Shown here in pieces: positions 1 to 7,621 of a DNA stretch of 64,000 nt (position 1 is the first letter of the stretch; each line of letters opens with the position of its first letter). The DNA is taken from the NCBI GenBank assembly GCA_001657315.1, contig LYSV01000019.1, positions 1-64,000 on the forward strand. Direction: 5' to 3'. This DNA is from Flammeovirgaceae bacterium BBD 1991-12. GTDB taxonomy: Bacteria; Bacteroidota; Bacteroidia; Cytophagales; Cyclobacteriaceae. A program made the translations under genes and the position numbers. The notes beneath the pieces were generated by a model, which did no database searches, was not told the origin of the DNA, and was given only the letters and a program-made list of their open reading frames with translations.

Positions 1-1286
1 ATGAGTTGGTCCTGCGTGGTACGAAGCTCTTCAAGGGTCTCTCTGATCTGTTCGTTGGCGCGTTTGCGGAAGCGATTGCTGCGGTAGAGAACTACAACGA
101 AGCTGCTTACAGTCAGAAGTACCGCCAATAAAACAAGCAGCTGAGCATTGCGCTTTTCAATTTTTCTGTCCTGCTCTTCTTTCAGGGCAGCATTTTCCTT
201 CTCATCCAGCTTCATTTTCATGGCTGACATTTGGTGACTTACAGAATGACCATTGATTTTATTAGCCAGCGAATCATACTTACGATAGTAGATATGAGCG
301 TTTTTGTGATCTCCTGACTCAAAGTAAAGTTTGCTGATGGTTTGAAAATTGTTTCTCAACCAAAGTTCAGCCGTGAATTCTTTGGCCAATCCCTGACTTT
401 TTCCAACATAGAACCAGGCCGAGTCAGTCTCTTTTAACGCCAACTTTAAACTGGCTAAATTCGACAGGACCATAGCTTGCTGGTTAGGAAAGTGATCTTC
501 CGATAATTCAAGGGCATCTTTCAGATATCTATCGGATGTCTCAGGATCCTTTGAATGCTCCATATAAAAAATCCCCAGGCTATTGTATACTTTAATCCTG
601 GTAAGAACGGGTGTTGAACTATCCATTAACATGACAGATTCATTCAGATAATAGAAGGCAGAATCATAATTATTCAGGCGTAAATAACTCAGGCCAATGT
701 TAAGAATTGGATCCAGCCGATCATTTCCGGATTGGGGATTCTCCTTCAGGGTCCTTCTGAAGTTTCTGATGGCTTCTTCAAAGTTGAACATCGCATAATG
801 TACCAGCCCAATGTTATTATACACTATTCCCAGCCCTTTACCATCCGCTGACTTTCTCATTTGCATGGACTGATAGAAGTAGTACAATGCACTATCATAC
901 CTGTTAAACCTGCTATTATGCTGCCCCAGAAAGTTAAGTATGTATTTTTCCCTTTCGGACCTATTACCCCTGGCAAGCCTTAATGCCTCATGAAAATAGT
1001 AAGTAGCACTATCATAATTCCACTGCCAACCATACATATAAGCTCTGGCTGTCAGAATACGGATCAGCATTTCGGGATCATTAAGTTCGTGAGCCAATAG
1101 GGTTCCCTTTTCAACATACAACCTGAAGCTATCGAGATTATCCTCATTAAATGCATTGATCTTTTTCAGAACGTCATTCAGTTCTTTTTCCAAAGAGTAT
1201 TGTTTTTTTTGTTGACCCAATGAAAAAAAATGCAGCAAAAAGATGAGAACTGGTATCAGAACGAAGGGACGGTATGAAAGGATCAT
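1..1286 (-). CDS. TPR-repeat membrane sensor protein, probable histidine kinase (3' part outside window)
   Basis: Open from the ATG at 1286 to the window edge (428 codons), so the C-terminus is missing. Translation gives an N-terminal signal/anchor segment (residues about 5-22), then helical repeats with TPR character (for example YDSALYYFYQSM and FEEAIRNFRRTL), then one transmembrane segment near residue 390 (LLVLLAVLTVSSFVVVLY). It ends in a coiled coil finishing LEELRTTQDQL, which in related Bacteroidota proteins leads into a histidine-kinase DHp domain. The layout matches the complete TPR kinase at 2445-4538, so the repeat domain is predicted periplasmic and the lost part cytoplasmic. The kinase domain itself is not visible here; a LuxR-type output domain is the alternative. 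Confidence 0.8.
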   Translation of the reverse strand, partial: MILSYRPFVLIPVLIFLLHFFSLGQQKKQYSLEKELNDVLKKINAFNEDNLDSFRLYVEKGTLLAHELNDPEMLIRILTARAYMYGWQWNYDSATYYFHEALRLARGNRSEREKYILNFLGQHNSRFNRYDSALYYFYQSMQMRKSADGKGLGIVYNNIGLVHYAMFNFEEAIRNFRRTLKENPQSGNDRLDPILNIGLSYLRLNNYDSAFYYLNESVMLMDSSTPVLTRIKVYNSLGIFYMEHSKDPETSDRYLKDALELSEDHFPNQQAMVLSNLASLKLALKETDSAWFYVGKSQGLAKEFTAELWLRNNFQTISKLYFESGDHKNAHIYYRKYDSLANKINGHSVSHQMSAMKMKLDEKENAALKEEQDRKIEKRNAQLLVLLAVLLTVSSFVVVLYRSNRFRKRANEQIRETLEELRTTQDQL

Positions 1287-1604
1287 GTTTTATATGGTAA
1301 CAAAGCCTGACCAGAATCAGATCGTTATAACTTACCAATACGTATAAAAATATATACGATTTGTAAATATATAATCGTACTGAATAATAGTCAAATGAAT
1401 TATAAAAATGCCTCATACACTGTCTTATTGTTACAGGCTAGTCCAGGACATTTACCAAAAGTCATGTATACATGGCCCTTTTTGTGTACTTTATACCTTA
1501 ATCTTTGCGGGCTTCTTTTGAATCCGAAACCTGCCAGGTGGGTTCAGTTGCTTAAAACAAACAGATGGGTCAGGAGTTTTTCACGAGGCAAATGAACAAA
1601 TAAA
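1287..1604. other. Intergenic gap, no gene recognised
   Basis: About 318 bases between the start of the edge TPR protein and the end of the response regulator. The part nearest the TPR gene is very AT-rich (around 1340-1400) and is a likely promoter zone for it, but I could not place a clear -33/-7 pair. The only reading frame of note (1395-1595, plus) has no recognisable composition and no family features, and is treated as chance. Confidence 0.5.
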
Positions 1605-2012
1605 TCATCCCGGATAATATTTATCAATACCCTTTTCTATCGCTTCGATCATCTGATCCCTGGACCAGGGTTTATAGATTACCTTGTAAAGATTGGCTTG
1701 TTTATAGGCACGTTCAATAGAAGCTTCATCCGCCTGACCGGTAAGCATGATCTTTACACAATCCGGTATCTTTTTATGTAATGCTATCAAAAAGTCGTCT
1801 CCCTTCATTCCGGGCATAAGCCAGTCCGAAATAGTGACCAGTATATCCACCCCTTCTTCGATCAGTTCATCAACGATCATTAGTCCCTCCTCCCCGTTCG
1901 AAGCCAGCTCATAATCAAACTCATCGCCAAACCTTTTCCAAACCTGATATTTGACACTTTCCAAAATAGCCGGTTCATCATCCAATATCAGTATTACCTT
2001 TTTTGCAGACAT
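1605..2012 (-). CDS. Single-domain response regulator (CheY-like receiver)
   Basis: A 135-aa protein consisting only of a receiver domain. Visible signature residues are the acidic pair D11-D12, phospho-acceptor D63 in SDWLMPGMKG, T91 in MLTGQ and K114 in YKPW. No DNA-binding or enzymatic output domain follows, so it would act by protein interaction or as a phosphorelay intermediate. The LTGQAD...YKPW pattern resembles receivers found in RpfG-type regulators (family knowledge). It lies 34 bases downstream of the 130-aa unknown gene and follows the TPR kinase at 2445-4538 in the same direction, so the three are probably co-transcribed, with the kinase as phosphodonor (inference). Confidence 0.9.
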   Translation of the reverse strand: MSAKKVILILDDEPAILESVKYQVWKRFGDEFDYELASNGEEGLMIVDELIEEGVDILVTISDWLMPGMKGDDFLIALHKKIPDCVKIMLTGQADEASIERAYKQANLYKVIYKPWSRDQMIEAIEKGIDKYYPG

Positions 2013-2046
2013 ACTATTGATATACGTTAGGGGCCTTTACATTTTT

Positions 2047-2439
2047 TCATGAGCTGAAACCCAGTTTATTGTCTCCGATCATTATAAGGACCTTTTCTAT
2101 CTCATCCGCCCCATCATTCACCAAAATACCCAACTTCCCGTATAATTCATGATACCGGAGATCCTCGCTTTCCAAACCCAGTTTTAACAGACCTATAAAA
2201 TACTGAAAAATAACATTTCGCAGGTATACCCACTCACGCCTTACTCCCTTCAGTTCTACTTCCGCACGTTTGTCACTCTTTTCGATCATTTTCAATATTC
2301 GTTTCTTAAGATTAAGATGCGTAGCGCTGACTTCACTGTCCGGTTTGGCGTTAACCATGGCCAGCCGGTACTGATCCATTATGTCCGCCAGATGTACCAA
2401 TCGGTCAAAAGAAATTATTAGTATCTGTCTTTCGGCCAT
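2047..2439 (-). CDS. Uncharacterised 130-aa helical protein between kinase and response regulator
   Basis: I do not recognise the family. The protein has no signal peptide or membrane segment, is rich in charged and aliphatic residues and looks wholly alpha-helical. A histidine (H16, in RLVHLADIMDQ) sits in a predicted amphipathic helix, which invites a comparison with HPt phosphotransfer modules, but the usual HPt pattern around the histidine is not clear. The start is 5 bases downstream of the kinase stop and the gene ends 34 bases before the response regulator, so it is probably part of one kinase-X-regulator operon. A role as adaptor or phosphotransfer protein is inference from position only. 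Confidence 0.65.
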   Translation of the reverse strand: MAERQILIISFDRLVHLADIMDQYRLAMVNAKPDSEVSATHLNLKKRILKMIEKSDKRAEVELKGVRREWVYLRNVIFQYFIGLLKLGLESEDLRYHELYGKLGILVNDGADEIEKVLIMIGDNKLGFSS

Positions 2440-2444
2440 TAAAA

Positions 2445-4538
2445 CTATTTATAAGGAAGCTCTACCGTAAACTGCGTATACCCTTCCTCTGTCTTACTAT
2501 GATTGATACTACCGTTGAGTTTTTCCACTGCCAGTTTTACGAGGTAAAGTCCGAGTCCCGCACTGTCGGATACCTCAGAAGCCTTGGCAAAGATCTCAAA
2601 GATCTTGCCGGCAGCCGCTTCATCAATGCCTATCCCATTGTCAGTCACCCTGAACTCCACATGACCGTTGCACCGGTCAGCATCTATTCTGATCCATGAA
2701 TCCACACGGTTTGAGCTGTTATAGAACTTAAAGGCATTGGAGATCAGGTTGTTCAAAATGATCCGTAACAGCCCTTCGTCAGACCTGAAACTATTCATTT
2801 CCTGCACATTGTTATCTACGCGTATCTTATCTGCTTCGGGGGCATGCTGGTATTCCTGAAGAATATCCTGCATCAATTGACCTACATCTACCTGGCTGGA
2901 GGCTATCATGGAATTATTGATCTGATTGATCACCAGCAGCTTGGACAGGATCTCGTTCAAACGATCGGCCGTTTTACCGATCTTTTCAAAATAATCCACG
3001 GATTTGGGTTCGGTAATATCCATCAGGGCAATGTTACACATACCCTGTAGCGTAGCCAGTGGCCCACGGATATCATGAGAGGTTTTGTAGATGAAGTTGT
3101 CCAGGTCGGTATTGGACTTAAGCAATGCGGCATTGGTATCCTTGAGCTCCTTGGTACGTTCCTTCACCTTATCCTCCAGGACATTATTGATATCCGTCAG
3201 CTCCTTGTTTTGCTTTTCAATGATCGCGTTAGCTTCAGATAGTTGCGTATTGGCCTTTTTTCTCAACTGATTAATACGATACAGTATAAAAAGAATAACA
3301 GTAATGAGAAGTATGATGATCAGTGACAGGGTAAGGAGAGTGGTCCTTCTGGAGATCTCTTCGTCCTGGGAGGCTATGGTTTGAAGATTTTCTCTTTCTT
3401 GATAATCGGCTTGAATTTTAGCAAGATTGGTTATCACCTCTTCATTCAAAATCCCACTATTTAATGAATCATATTTCTTTTGATAAGTATACGCCTTTTC
3501 GAACTCACCAAGTCGAGAATATATTTGACCATATAATTGATAATTATCCCTTATCCAAGTGCGATAATTAATCTTCAAAGCTACTTTGTTACTATTTCCT
3601 AAATAATCCAAGGCTTCGTTTATAAGATTTTGCTGTAGTTTTAGTCGTGCCAAACTATAATTGGTAATTACAATAAGAGTTTGAATGCTATCCTGAACGG
3701 ACAATTCCAAAGCTTTTAAATAGTTTTGTTCGGCGAGATCGAACTGTTCTAAAGTATAATATGAACTAGCAACTCCATGGTAGGCTTCTACCAATACCTT
3801 TGATTGGCATCCAAATTGATTGCATTTATCTAAAGCCTCCTTGAAATAATTTAATGCTTCCTCCTGATTTCCAATACCTGCATAGCTCAGCCCCAAATTA
3901 GCCAATGTAGCACCTGTTTGTCTGAAATTACCTGTTTGATCATCTATTTCTTTTGAACGAATAAAATATTTTATGGCATTTTCATAATCTCTTATTCTAA
4001 AATACACCAAACCAATATTATTACATGAAATTGCGATCTCGCTCAAATTATTTTCAGCCTCTCTTAAACTTAAAGACTCGAAATGATAAGACAGTGATTT
4101 GTCATAATTTCCATCATAGTAATGAGCCAACCCAAGGTTATTGAGTATGTGTTTTTCCCTGGTTGCAAAATTATTCCTTCTTGCCATACCCAACGCTTCC
4201 AAATAATGATCTATGGCTATCTTAAAATAACCTTTTTCTTTGTAGACCCAACCTATAGCATTTTCTGCTCGAACGACCATCAAACTGTCTCCAACAAATA
4301 AAGCAGAACTCTTCGCCTCATTTGCATATTTCAATGCGCTGTCGAGGTTAACTCGGCTGTACTTAATAAATATAGAAAGATTCAGTTCAGGTAATTTCGT
4401 TGCCTCCGTTGAAAACCTTAGCCTTTTCAGAGAATCAAGATTACCCTGACATCTTACGTCAAATGACATGAATATCAGTAGAGGCGCTATTACTGACAAA
4501 AGTCTCCTGATTGATTTTTTATTGCTGTAAGTGCACAC
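2445..4538 (-). CDS. TPR-containing sensor histidine kinase
   Basis: A 697-aa hybrid of a repeat sensor and a kinase. An N-terminal hydrophobic stretch (about 12-30) resembles a signal peptide; TPR-like repeats fill about 60-350; one transmembrane helix lies at about 400-420; a coiled coil (430-475) links to the kinase. The H-box is KTSHDIRGPLATLQG with H488; the N-box has N601 in NLISNAFKFYN; G1 is DNGIG (633-637) and G2 is GLGL (661-664). All residues needed for autophosphorylation are present. The repeat domain is predicted periplasmic and the kinase cytoplasmic. It is divergent from the micropeptide array starting at 4736 and followed by the 130-aa protein and the response regulator, its likely partners. 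The signal it senses is unknown. Confidence 0.93.
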   Translation of the reverse strand: MCTYSNKKSIRRLLSVIAPLLIFMSFDVRCQGNLDSLKRLRFSTEATKLPELNLSIFIKYSRVNLDSALKYANEAKSSALFVGDSLMVVRAENAIGWVYKEKGYFKIAIDHYLEALGMARRNNFATREKHILNNLGLAHYYDGNYDKSLSYHFESLSLREAENNLSEIAISCNNIGLVYFRIRDYENAIKYFIRSKEIDDQTGNFRQTGATLANLGLSYAGIGNQEEALNYFKEALDKCNQFGCQSKVLVEAYHGVASSYYTLEQFDLAEQNYLKALELSVQDSIQTLIVITNYSLARLKLQQNLINEALDYLGNSNKVALKINYRTWIRDNYQLYGQIYSRLGEFEKAYTYQKKYDSLNSGILNEEVITNLAKIQADYQERENLQTIASQDEEISRRTTLLTLSLIIILLITVILFILYRINQLRKKANTQLSEANAIIEKQNKELTDINNVLEDKVKERTKELKDTNAALLKSNTDLDNFIYKTSHDIRGPLATLQGMCNIALMDITEPKSVDYFEKIGKTADRLNEILSKLLVINQINNSMIASSQVDVGQLMQDILQEYQHAPEADKIRVDNNVQEMNSFRSDEGLLRIILNNLISNAFKFYNSSNRVDSWIRIDADRCNGHVEFRVTDNGIGIDEAAAGKIFEIFAKASEVSDSAGLGLYLVKLAVEKLNGSINHSKTEEGYTQFTVELPYK

Positions 4539-4735
4539 GGGTAAGTTAGCTATAACCTTTTGATAGTTTAGTTAAGATTTTGCGCTCAACTTTGGTTAAT
4601 CATTATCAAACAGCAACTCTTAATACCTAAACTATAAATGTGGTTCATTCAATTTTCGAATGTAAGAAAAAATAAGAATTAAGATACTTAAACAAGATTT
4701 AAAACTTCAACTAAATCATTTAAACCAATAAAACT

Positions 4736-4873
4736 ATGAAATCAAAGTTACTAGTAATTTTCGCGTTCGTTCTAATATCAGGAATTTTCACAGCTTGTTC
4801 TGAAGAAGTAGTGGAACCTCAAAACTCTAATCAAGTGAAAGCAGACGGTCAAGGAAGAGAAGATGGATTTTAA
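4736..4873 (+). CDS. Exported micro-lipoprotein 1 of tandem array (45 aa)
   Basis: Read directly from the sequence. The ATG at 4736 opens a 45-codon gene. Residues 1-20 are a lysine-started hydrophobic signal, and FTAC at 18-21 is an acceptable lipobox, giving a predicted 25-residue lipidated product starting at C21 and ending REDGF. It is 36/45 identical to the next gene and 23/25 identical in the mature part, where six codons differ only at synonymous third positions. That pattern argues that the peptide is translated and constrained. CATTTAAA lies 11 bases before the ATG; the same box recurs before genes 2 and 4. Function unknown: secreted signal, small toxin or entericidin-like lipoprotein are possibilities. 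Confidence 0.8.
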   Translation: MKSKLLVIFAFVLISGIFTACSEEVVEPQNSNQVKADGQGREDGF

Positions 4874-4920
4874 CTTAGCGTACTTTAAACTCTATTCTAA
4901 CACTTAAACACGGCACTACT

Positions 4921-5058
4921 ATGAAATCAAAATTACTCACTATTCTTGCAATCATTCTTCTTTCTGGTCTATTCTCAGCCTGTTCTGAAGAGGTAGTAGA
5001 ACCTCAAAATACCCATCAAGTGAAAGCGGATGGTCAGGGAAGAGAAGATGGATTTTAA
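4921..5058 (+). CDS. Exported micro-lipoprotein 2 of tandem array (45 aa)
   Basis: Paralog of the preceding gene, 47 bases downstream. The signal segment ends LSGLFSAC, with C21 as predicted lipid attachment site. The mature 25 residues differ from copy 1 only at two adjacent positions (SN to TH). The C-terminus REDGF is identical. The upstream spacer carries TAACACTTAAA at 4898-4908, exactly 12 bases before the ATG; the same 11-mer stands at the same distance before copy 4. The strongly conserved mature part against a drifting signal peptide suggests the released or surface-anchored peptide is the functional piece (inference). Confidence 0.8.
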   Translation: MKSKLLTILAIILLSGLFSACSEEVVEPQNTHQVKADGQGREDGF

Positions 5059-5084
5059 TTTCAGTGTCAAATGACCCTAAAATA

Positions 5085-5234
5085 ATGAAACTCATTACAA
5101 CATTTGTGATAGCGGTTTGTGCGTCATTCGCTTTCATCACGATAGATAAAAACACTTCCGAAAAATCCAGGATGGATCAGGTTCAGCAGGAACCTATGTC
5201 TGGCTTTGCTTTGGAAGACGCAGATCAATTTTAA
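5085..5234 (+). CDS. Exported micropeptide 3 of tandem array (49 aa)
   Basis: A 49-codon gene 26 bases after copy 2. The N-terminus is a short hydrophobic signal (about residues 3-20) without an obvious lipobox; C12 lies inside the hydrophobic core. The rest is a hydrophilic linker and the C-terminal block SGFALEDADQF, which recurs almost unchanged in copy 4. Like copies 1 and 2 it ends in a short acidic stretch closed by phenylalanine (ED, one or two residues, F). Its upstream region (CCCTAAAATA before the ATG) resembles the CACTTAAA box of the other copies less closely. No known family recognised. Confidence 0.7.
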   Translation: MKLITTFVIAVCASFAFITIDKNTSEKSRMDQVQQEPMSGFALEDADQF

Positions 5235-5267
5235 CTTAAATTATTAACACTTAAAATACCGGATAAC

Positions 5268-5429
5268 ATGAAATCTAAAATATTTATAGCATTGTTCGCA
5301 GTAGCTGTGGCCATGTCCTTTGCCTTTACGCTGATCAACAAGCAGGAAAGACAAGCTGAAAAAGCACCTGTTGCTCAACATCAGCAACCTCAGTCCGGGT
5401 TTGCACTGGAGGATAGCAATCAGTTCTGA
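5268..5429 (+). CDS. Exported micropeptide 4 of tandem array (53 aa)
   Basis: Last gene of the array, 33 bases after copy 3. It begins MKSKIF, like copies 1 and 2, followed by a hydrophobic segment to about residue 23, a Gln/Lys/Ala-rich linker and the C-terminal block SGFALEDSNQF. This block matches copy 3 at 9 of 11 positions. TAACACTTAAA at 5245-5255 lies 12 bases before the ATG, as before copy 2. Copies 3 and 4 thus form a second subfamily sharing the overall build with copies 1 and 2. The product is predicted exported or inner-membrane anchored by its uncleaved N-terminus; function unknown. Confidence 0.72.
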   Translation: MKSKIFIALFAVAVAMSFAFTLINKQERQAEKAPVAQHQQPQSGFALEDSNQF

Positions 5430-5460
5430 TCTCCCCGGAACCGTCTTATTGTTTGTCGTT

Positions 5461-5519
5461 GGCCTGTTGTGTCCTATAAGGAAGAGAGATCGCTTTCCTG
5501 AGGGTTCCAGGCCTTTTTT
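5461..5519 (+). terminator. Candidate terminator of the micropeptide array
   Basis: GGCCTG (5461-5466) can pair with CAGGCC (5508-5513), enclosing an inner AGGAA/TTCCT hairpin (5479-5483/5495-5499), and is followed directly by six T residues. It begins 32 bases after the last micropeptide stop. The outer stem is only six pairs with a long branched loop, so confidence is moderate. Confidence 0.4.
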
Positions 5520-6588
5520 ATAATCCACCTACAGTCTTTTACAGGAAGCCTCCTCAGATTTATTGATCAACATGGCAGAGTGATGAAGCGATCCAGACAA
5601 GCCCCTTGTTTTGATCACGGTTTTTCACCAGCCTACTTTGCTCAACTGCACCATTTGAAGTCTGATCGTAAACTTAACCTTTTAGTATACCTCCTTATAT
5701 CAGGGATCCCCCCTACATAACTCCGAATTTATAACCCTATTATCCTCAGCCATATACAAATACGGGATGTAAGAAAAATACTATTAATGAATAAATTGAA
5801 ACATATGATCTTATCTTCCTGAAGGTAACCAACTTATAAATTTCACAACACATAAGGTTTGAGCAAAATCCTTATATTTTTTTTAGAAATGTGCAATATT
5901 CGACACAAACCTTACATCACTTTCAGTAACATTTTGTTTAAAGTTTTCTACCAATCACTAAACAAAAAAGAGAGGAAACATGAGGTAAATGCTGCCTTTT
6001 CAAGTAAGGATCTCCTGTGAGATGCAAAGCCATTTACGGCGCTTTTGATGGGTACTTATTCTGAACTTTAATGAGATCCGATCCACGGTTCTTTGCTATG
6101 ATCTGTTCCAGAGCCAACACCATCTTTCTACCACATTTGCTCCCGGCCAACCCAATCCCCGCTAAGCCGCCAGCCATCTCGTTTTATCCGCAGCAATGGC
6201 AAACAAATCCCGAATCATATCCGACGGTCAGGCAATCATAATTGTATGGAGTTAAGTTTTGTGGACCACCCCGTTCAATGTAGAACTTTCCTCTTTGAAC
6301 TATCAAGTCGCTGACTGATTAGCTTATCCATAGGAAATCAAAAGGGATGGATTAGTATCATGTCACATTCCCAATAAGCTGGCTCGCATTCACATTCGCA
6401 GAATCCCGTGGAGAACCCCGTGGACAATTGGCAAATAGTAATAACACGGAACCTGTTTATTGCCGACTGACGACAAAAGGATGGGGTTCGATTCGCAGGG
6501 TTAAATTAAGCCGTCAACAAAAATAGTATCAAAATATGTATGACATACCCTGGGAGGAAGCACTAACTCCCATCAGTCTCACACGTTT
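5520..6588. other. About 1.07-kb region without a recognisable gene
   Basis: No long frame with coding character exists on either strand. The region holds AT-rich stretches (5680-5900) and a more GC-rich part (5990-6500) with a short direct repeat CCCGTGGA near 6412 and 6427. I see no transposase motif, tRNA or rRNA. A 47-codon frame on the minus strand is listed separately. It may be a decayed insertion or a region of non-coding RNA; nothing in the sequence decides this. Confidence 0.5.
6034..6177 (-). CDS. Possible 47-aa small ORF (weak)
   Basis: The ATG at 6177 opens a frame whose product starts MAGGLAGIGLAGSKCGRK and ends with a basic, hydrophilic tail (NKYPSKAP). A Gly-rich start with a basic tail can be seen in small cationic peptides, but there is no clear ribosome-binding sequence, no signal peptide and no paralog in the window. 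It is the only frame in the 5520-6588 gap with a composition that is not obviously random. Chance is the more likely explanation. Confidence 0.15.
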   Translation of the reverse strand: MAGGLAGIGLAGSKCGRKMVLALEQIIAKNRGSDLIKVQNKYPSKAP

Positions 6589-7005
6589 TTAATACTTTTT
6601 CAACCTCCAAAACAGAGACAAGTCCCTCCTGCAGCTGTTATACACGTAGGTAACAATCTCAGCAATCTCGAGGGGCGTGAGTGCAGGGTTGGCGGGCATC
6701 ATTTGGTTATACTCTACACCATTTACCACGATGGAACCTTGCAAGCCGTGTTTTACAATGCATATCACTCCATCCACATTATTGTCCAGATAATCTGAAT
6801 TATCAAGAGGGGGGTATAATCTGGCCAGCCCCTGACCTTCTTTCTGATGACAGGTGCTACAATACTGAAGATAAAGCTGCTGACCTTCTACAAGATACTG
6901 CTCAAGCTTTACCTTTTCTTCTCCTGAGGCGTTTTTCCCACCACCCTGTCCGGTACAGGCACAAAAAAACAGGGTTATCAGCCCTGCACTAAGCATCTTA
7001 TTCAT
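6589..7005 (-). CDS. c-type cytochrome lipoprotein
   Basis: A 138-aa protein with a lipoprotein signal (FCAC, C17) and a single heme-binding CSTCH (C49, C52, H53). A methionine in QMMPA (102-103) is the likely sixth ligand. It belongs to the small class I cytochromes that carry electrons on the periplasmic side. It overlaps the SCO1-like gene by 8 bases, so the two are co-transcribed; the pairing suggests a role with a copper-containing terminal oxidase or another copper protein (inference). The electron donor and acceptor cannot be read from the sequence. Confidence 0.9.
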   Translation of the reverse strand: MNKMLSAGLITLFFCACTGQGGGKNASGEEKVKLEQYLVEGQQLYLQYCSTCHQKEGQGLARLYPPLDNSDYLDNNVDGVICIVKHGLQGSIVVNGVEYNQMMPANPALTPLEIAEIVTYVYNSCRRDLSLFWRLKKY

Positions 7006-7621
7006 ATTCCTTTAATAAAATATCCATATCTGTCATCAGCCTGTCTACCTGATCCTCTTTCGTCCCGTCATAGATCCCTCTAATCCTCCTTTTTTTATCC
7101 ACAAGTATAAATGCGCCGCTATGGATAAAGCCTCCGGGCTCAGAGGGGTCTTCCACAGCACTCACCATGTAGCTGGTCTGACCTATTTTATAGATCTCTT
7201 CCTTGTCACCGGTCACGAAATGCCACTTTTTGCTCTCCACCCCCAGCCTTCCGGCGAATTCCCGGAGCACAGCTACCGTATCATGTTTGGGATCAATGGA
7301 ATGAGAGAGTATACCCACCTGGCCATTGTCCTTGTAACTTTCATAGACCCTCAACATCTGTGTCTTCATGATAGGGCATATCGTAGGACAGGACGTAAAG
7401 AAGAAGTCAGCTACATAGATCTGACCATCGAAAGTTTCCTTGGTCACGAAATTACTGTCCTGATTCACAAACCTGAAATTGGCAATAGTATGATAAATGG
7501 TATCATTGCCATTGATCTCTTTCCTGCCCAGATAAGGCAGCTTCTTGTTCTGGTCCAGATCGCACCCCATTATCAGGACGACCAGACCAATCGTTAACAC
7601 TTTCAAAACTTTATTCTCCAT
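6998..7621 (-). CDS. SCO1/SenC family copper chaperone lipoprotein
   Basis: A 207-aa thioredoxin-fold protein with a lipobox ending at C20 (LIMGC). The copper-binding set is intact: C78 and C82 in TSCPTICP and H167 in GGFIHSGA. Known members deliver copper to the CuA site of cytochrome c oxidase or act as thiol-disulfide proteins in the periplasm. It overlaps the HemJ-like gene upstream by 11 bases and the cytochrome gene downstream by 8, forming a respiratory assembly operon. The lipid anchor places it on the outer face of the inner membrane. Confidence 0.93.
   Translation of the reverse strand: MENKVLKVLTIGLVVLIMGCDLDQNKKLPYLGRKEINGNDTIYHTIANFRFVNQDSNFVTKETFDGQIYVADFFFTSCPTICPIMKTQMLRVYESYKDNGQVGILSHSIDPKHDTVAVLREFAGRLGVESKKWHFVTGDKEEIYKIGQTSYMVSAVEDPSEPGGFIHSGAFILVDKKRRIRGIYDGTKEDQVDRLMTDMDILLKEYE

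Larger units (their letters stand above)
4898..5255 (+). promoter_or_regulatory. Shared TAACACTTAAA boxes before micropeptide genes
   Basis: An identical 11-mer at 4898-4908 and 5245-5255 lies exactly 12 bases before the ATG of copies 2 and 4, and a related CATTTAAA at 4717-4724 lies 11 bases before copy 1. The stop-codon contexts of copies 1 and 3 also share TTTTAACTTA. The spacing is that of a translation-initiation element in a group that rarely uses Shine-Dalgarno pairing; an origin by unit duplication is equally possible. Confidence 0.5.

Noticed and set aside
1395-1595. 66-codon frame in the gap before the edge TPR gene
   Set aside because: Random-looking composition, no family, no ribosome-binding signal.
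4952-5528. Minus-strand frames opposite to the micropeptide genes
   Set aside because: They have no paralogy between them, while the plus-strand frames show repeated, constrained peptides.
6240-6560. Possible insertion-sequence end with short repeats (CCCGTGGA)
   Set aside because: No terminal inverted repeats, target duplication or transposase motif could be seen.
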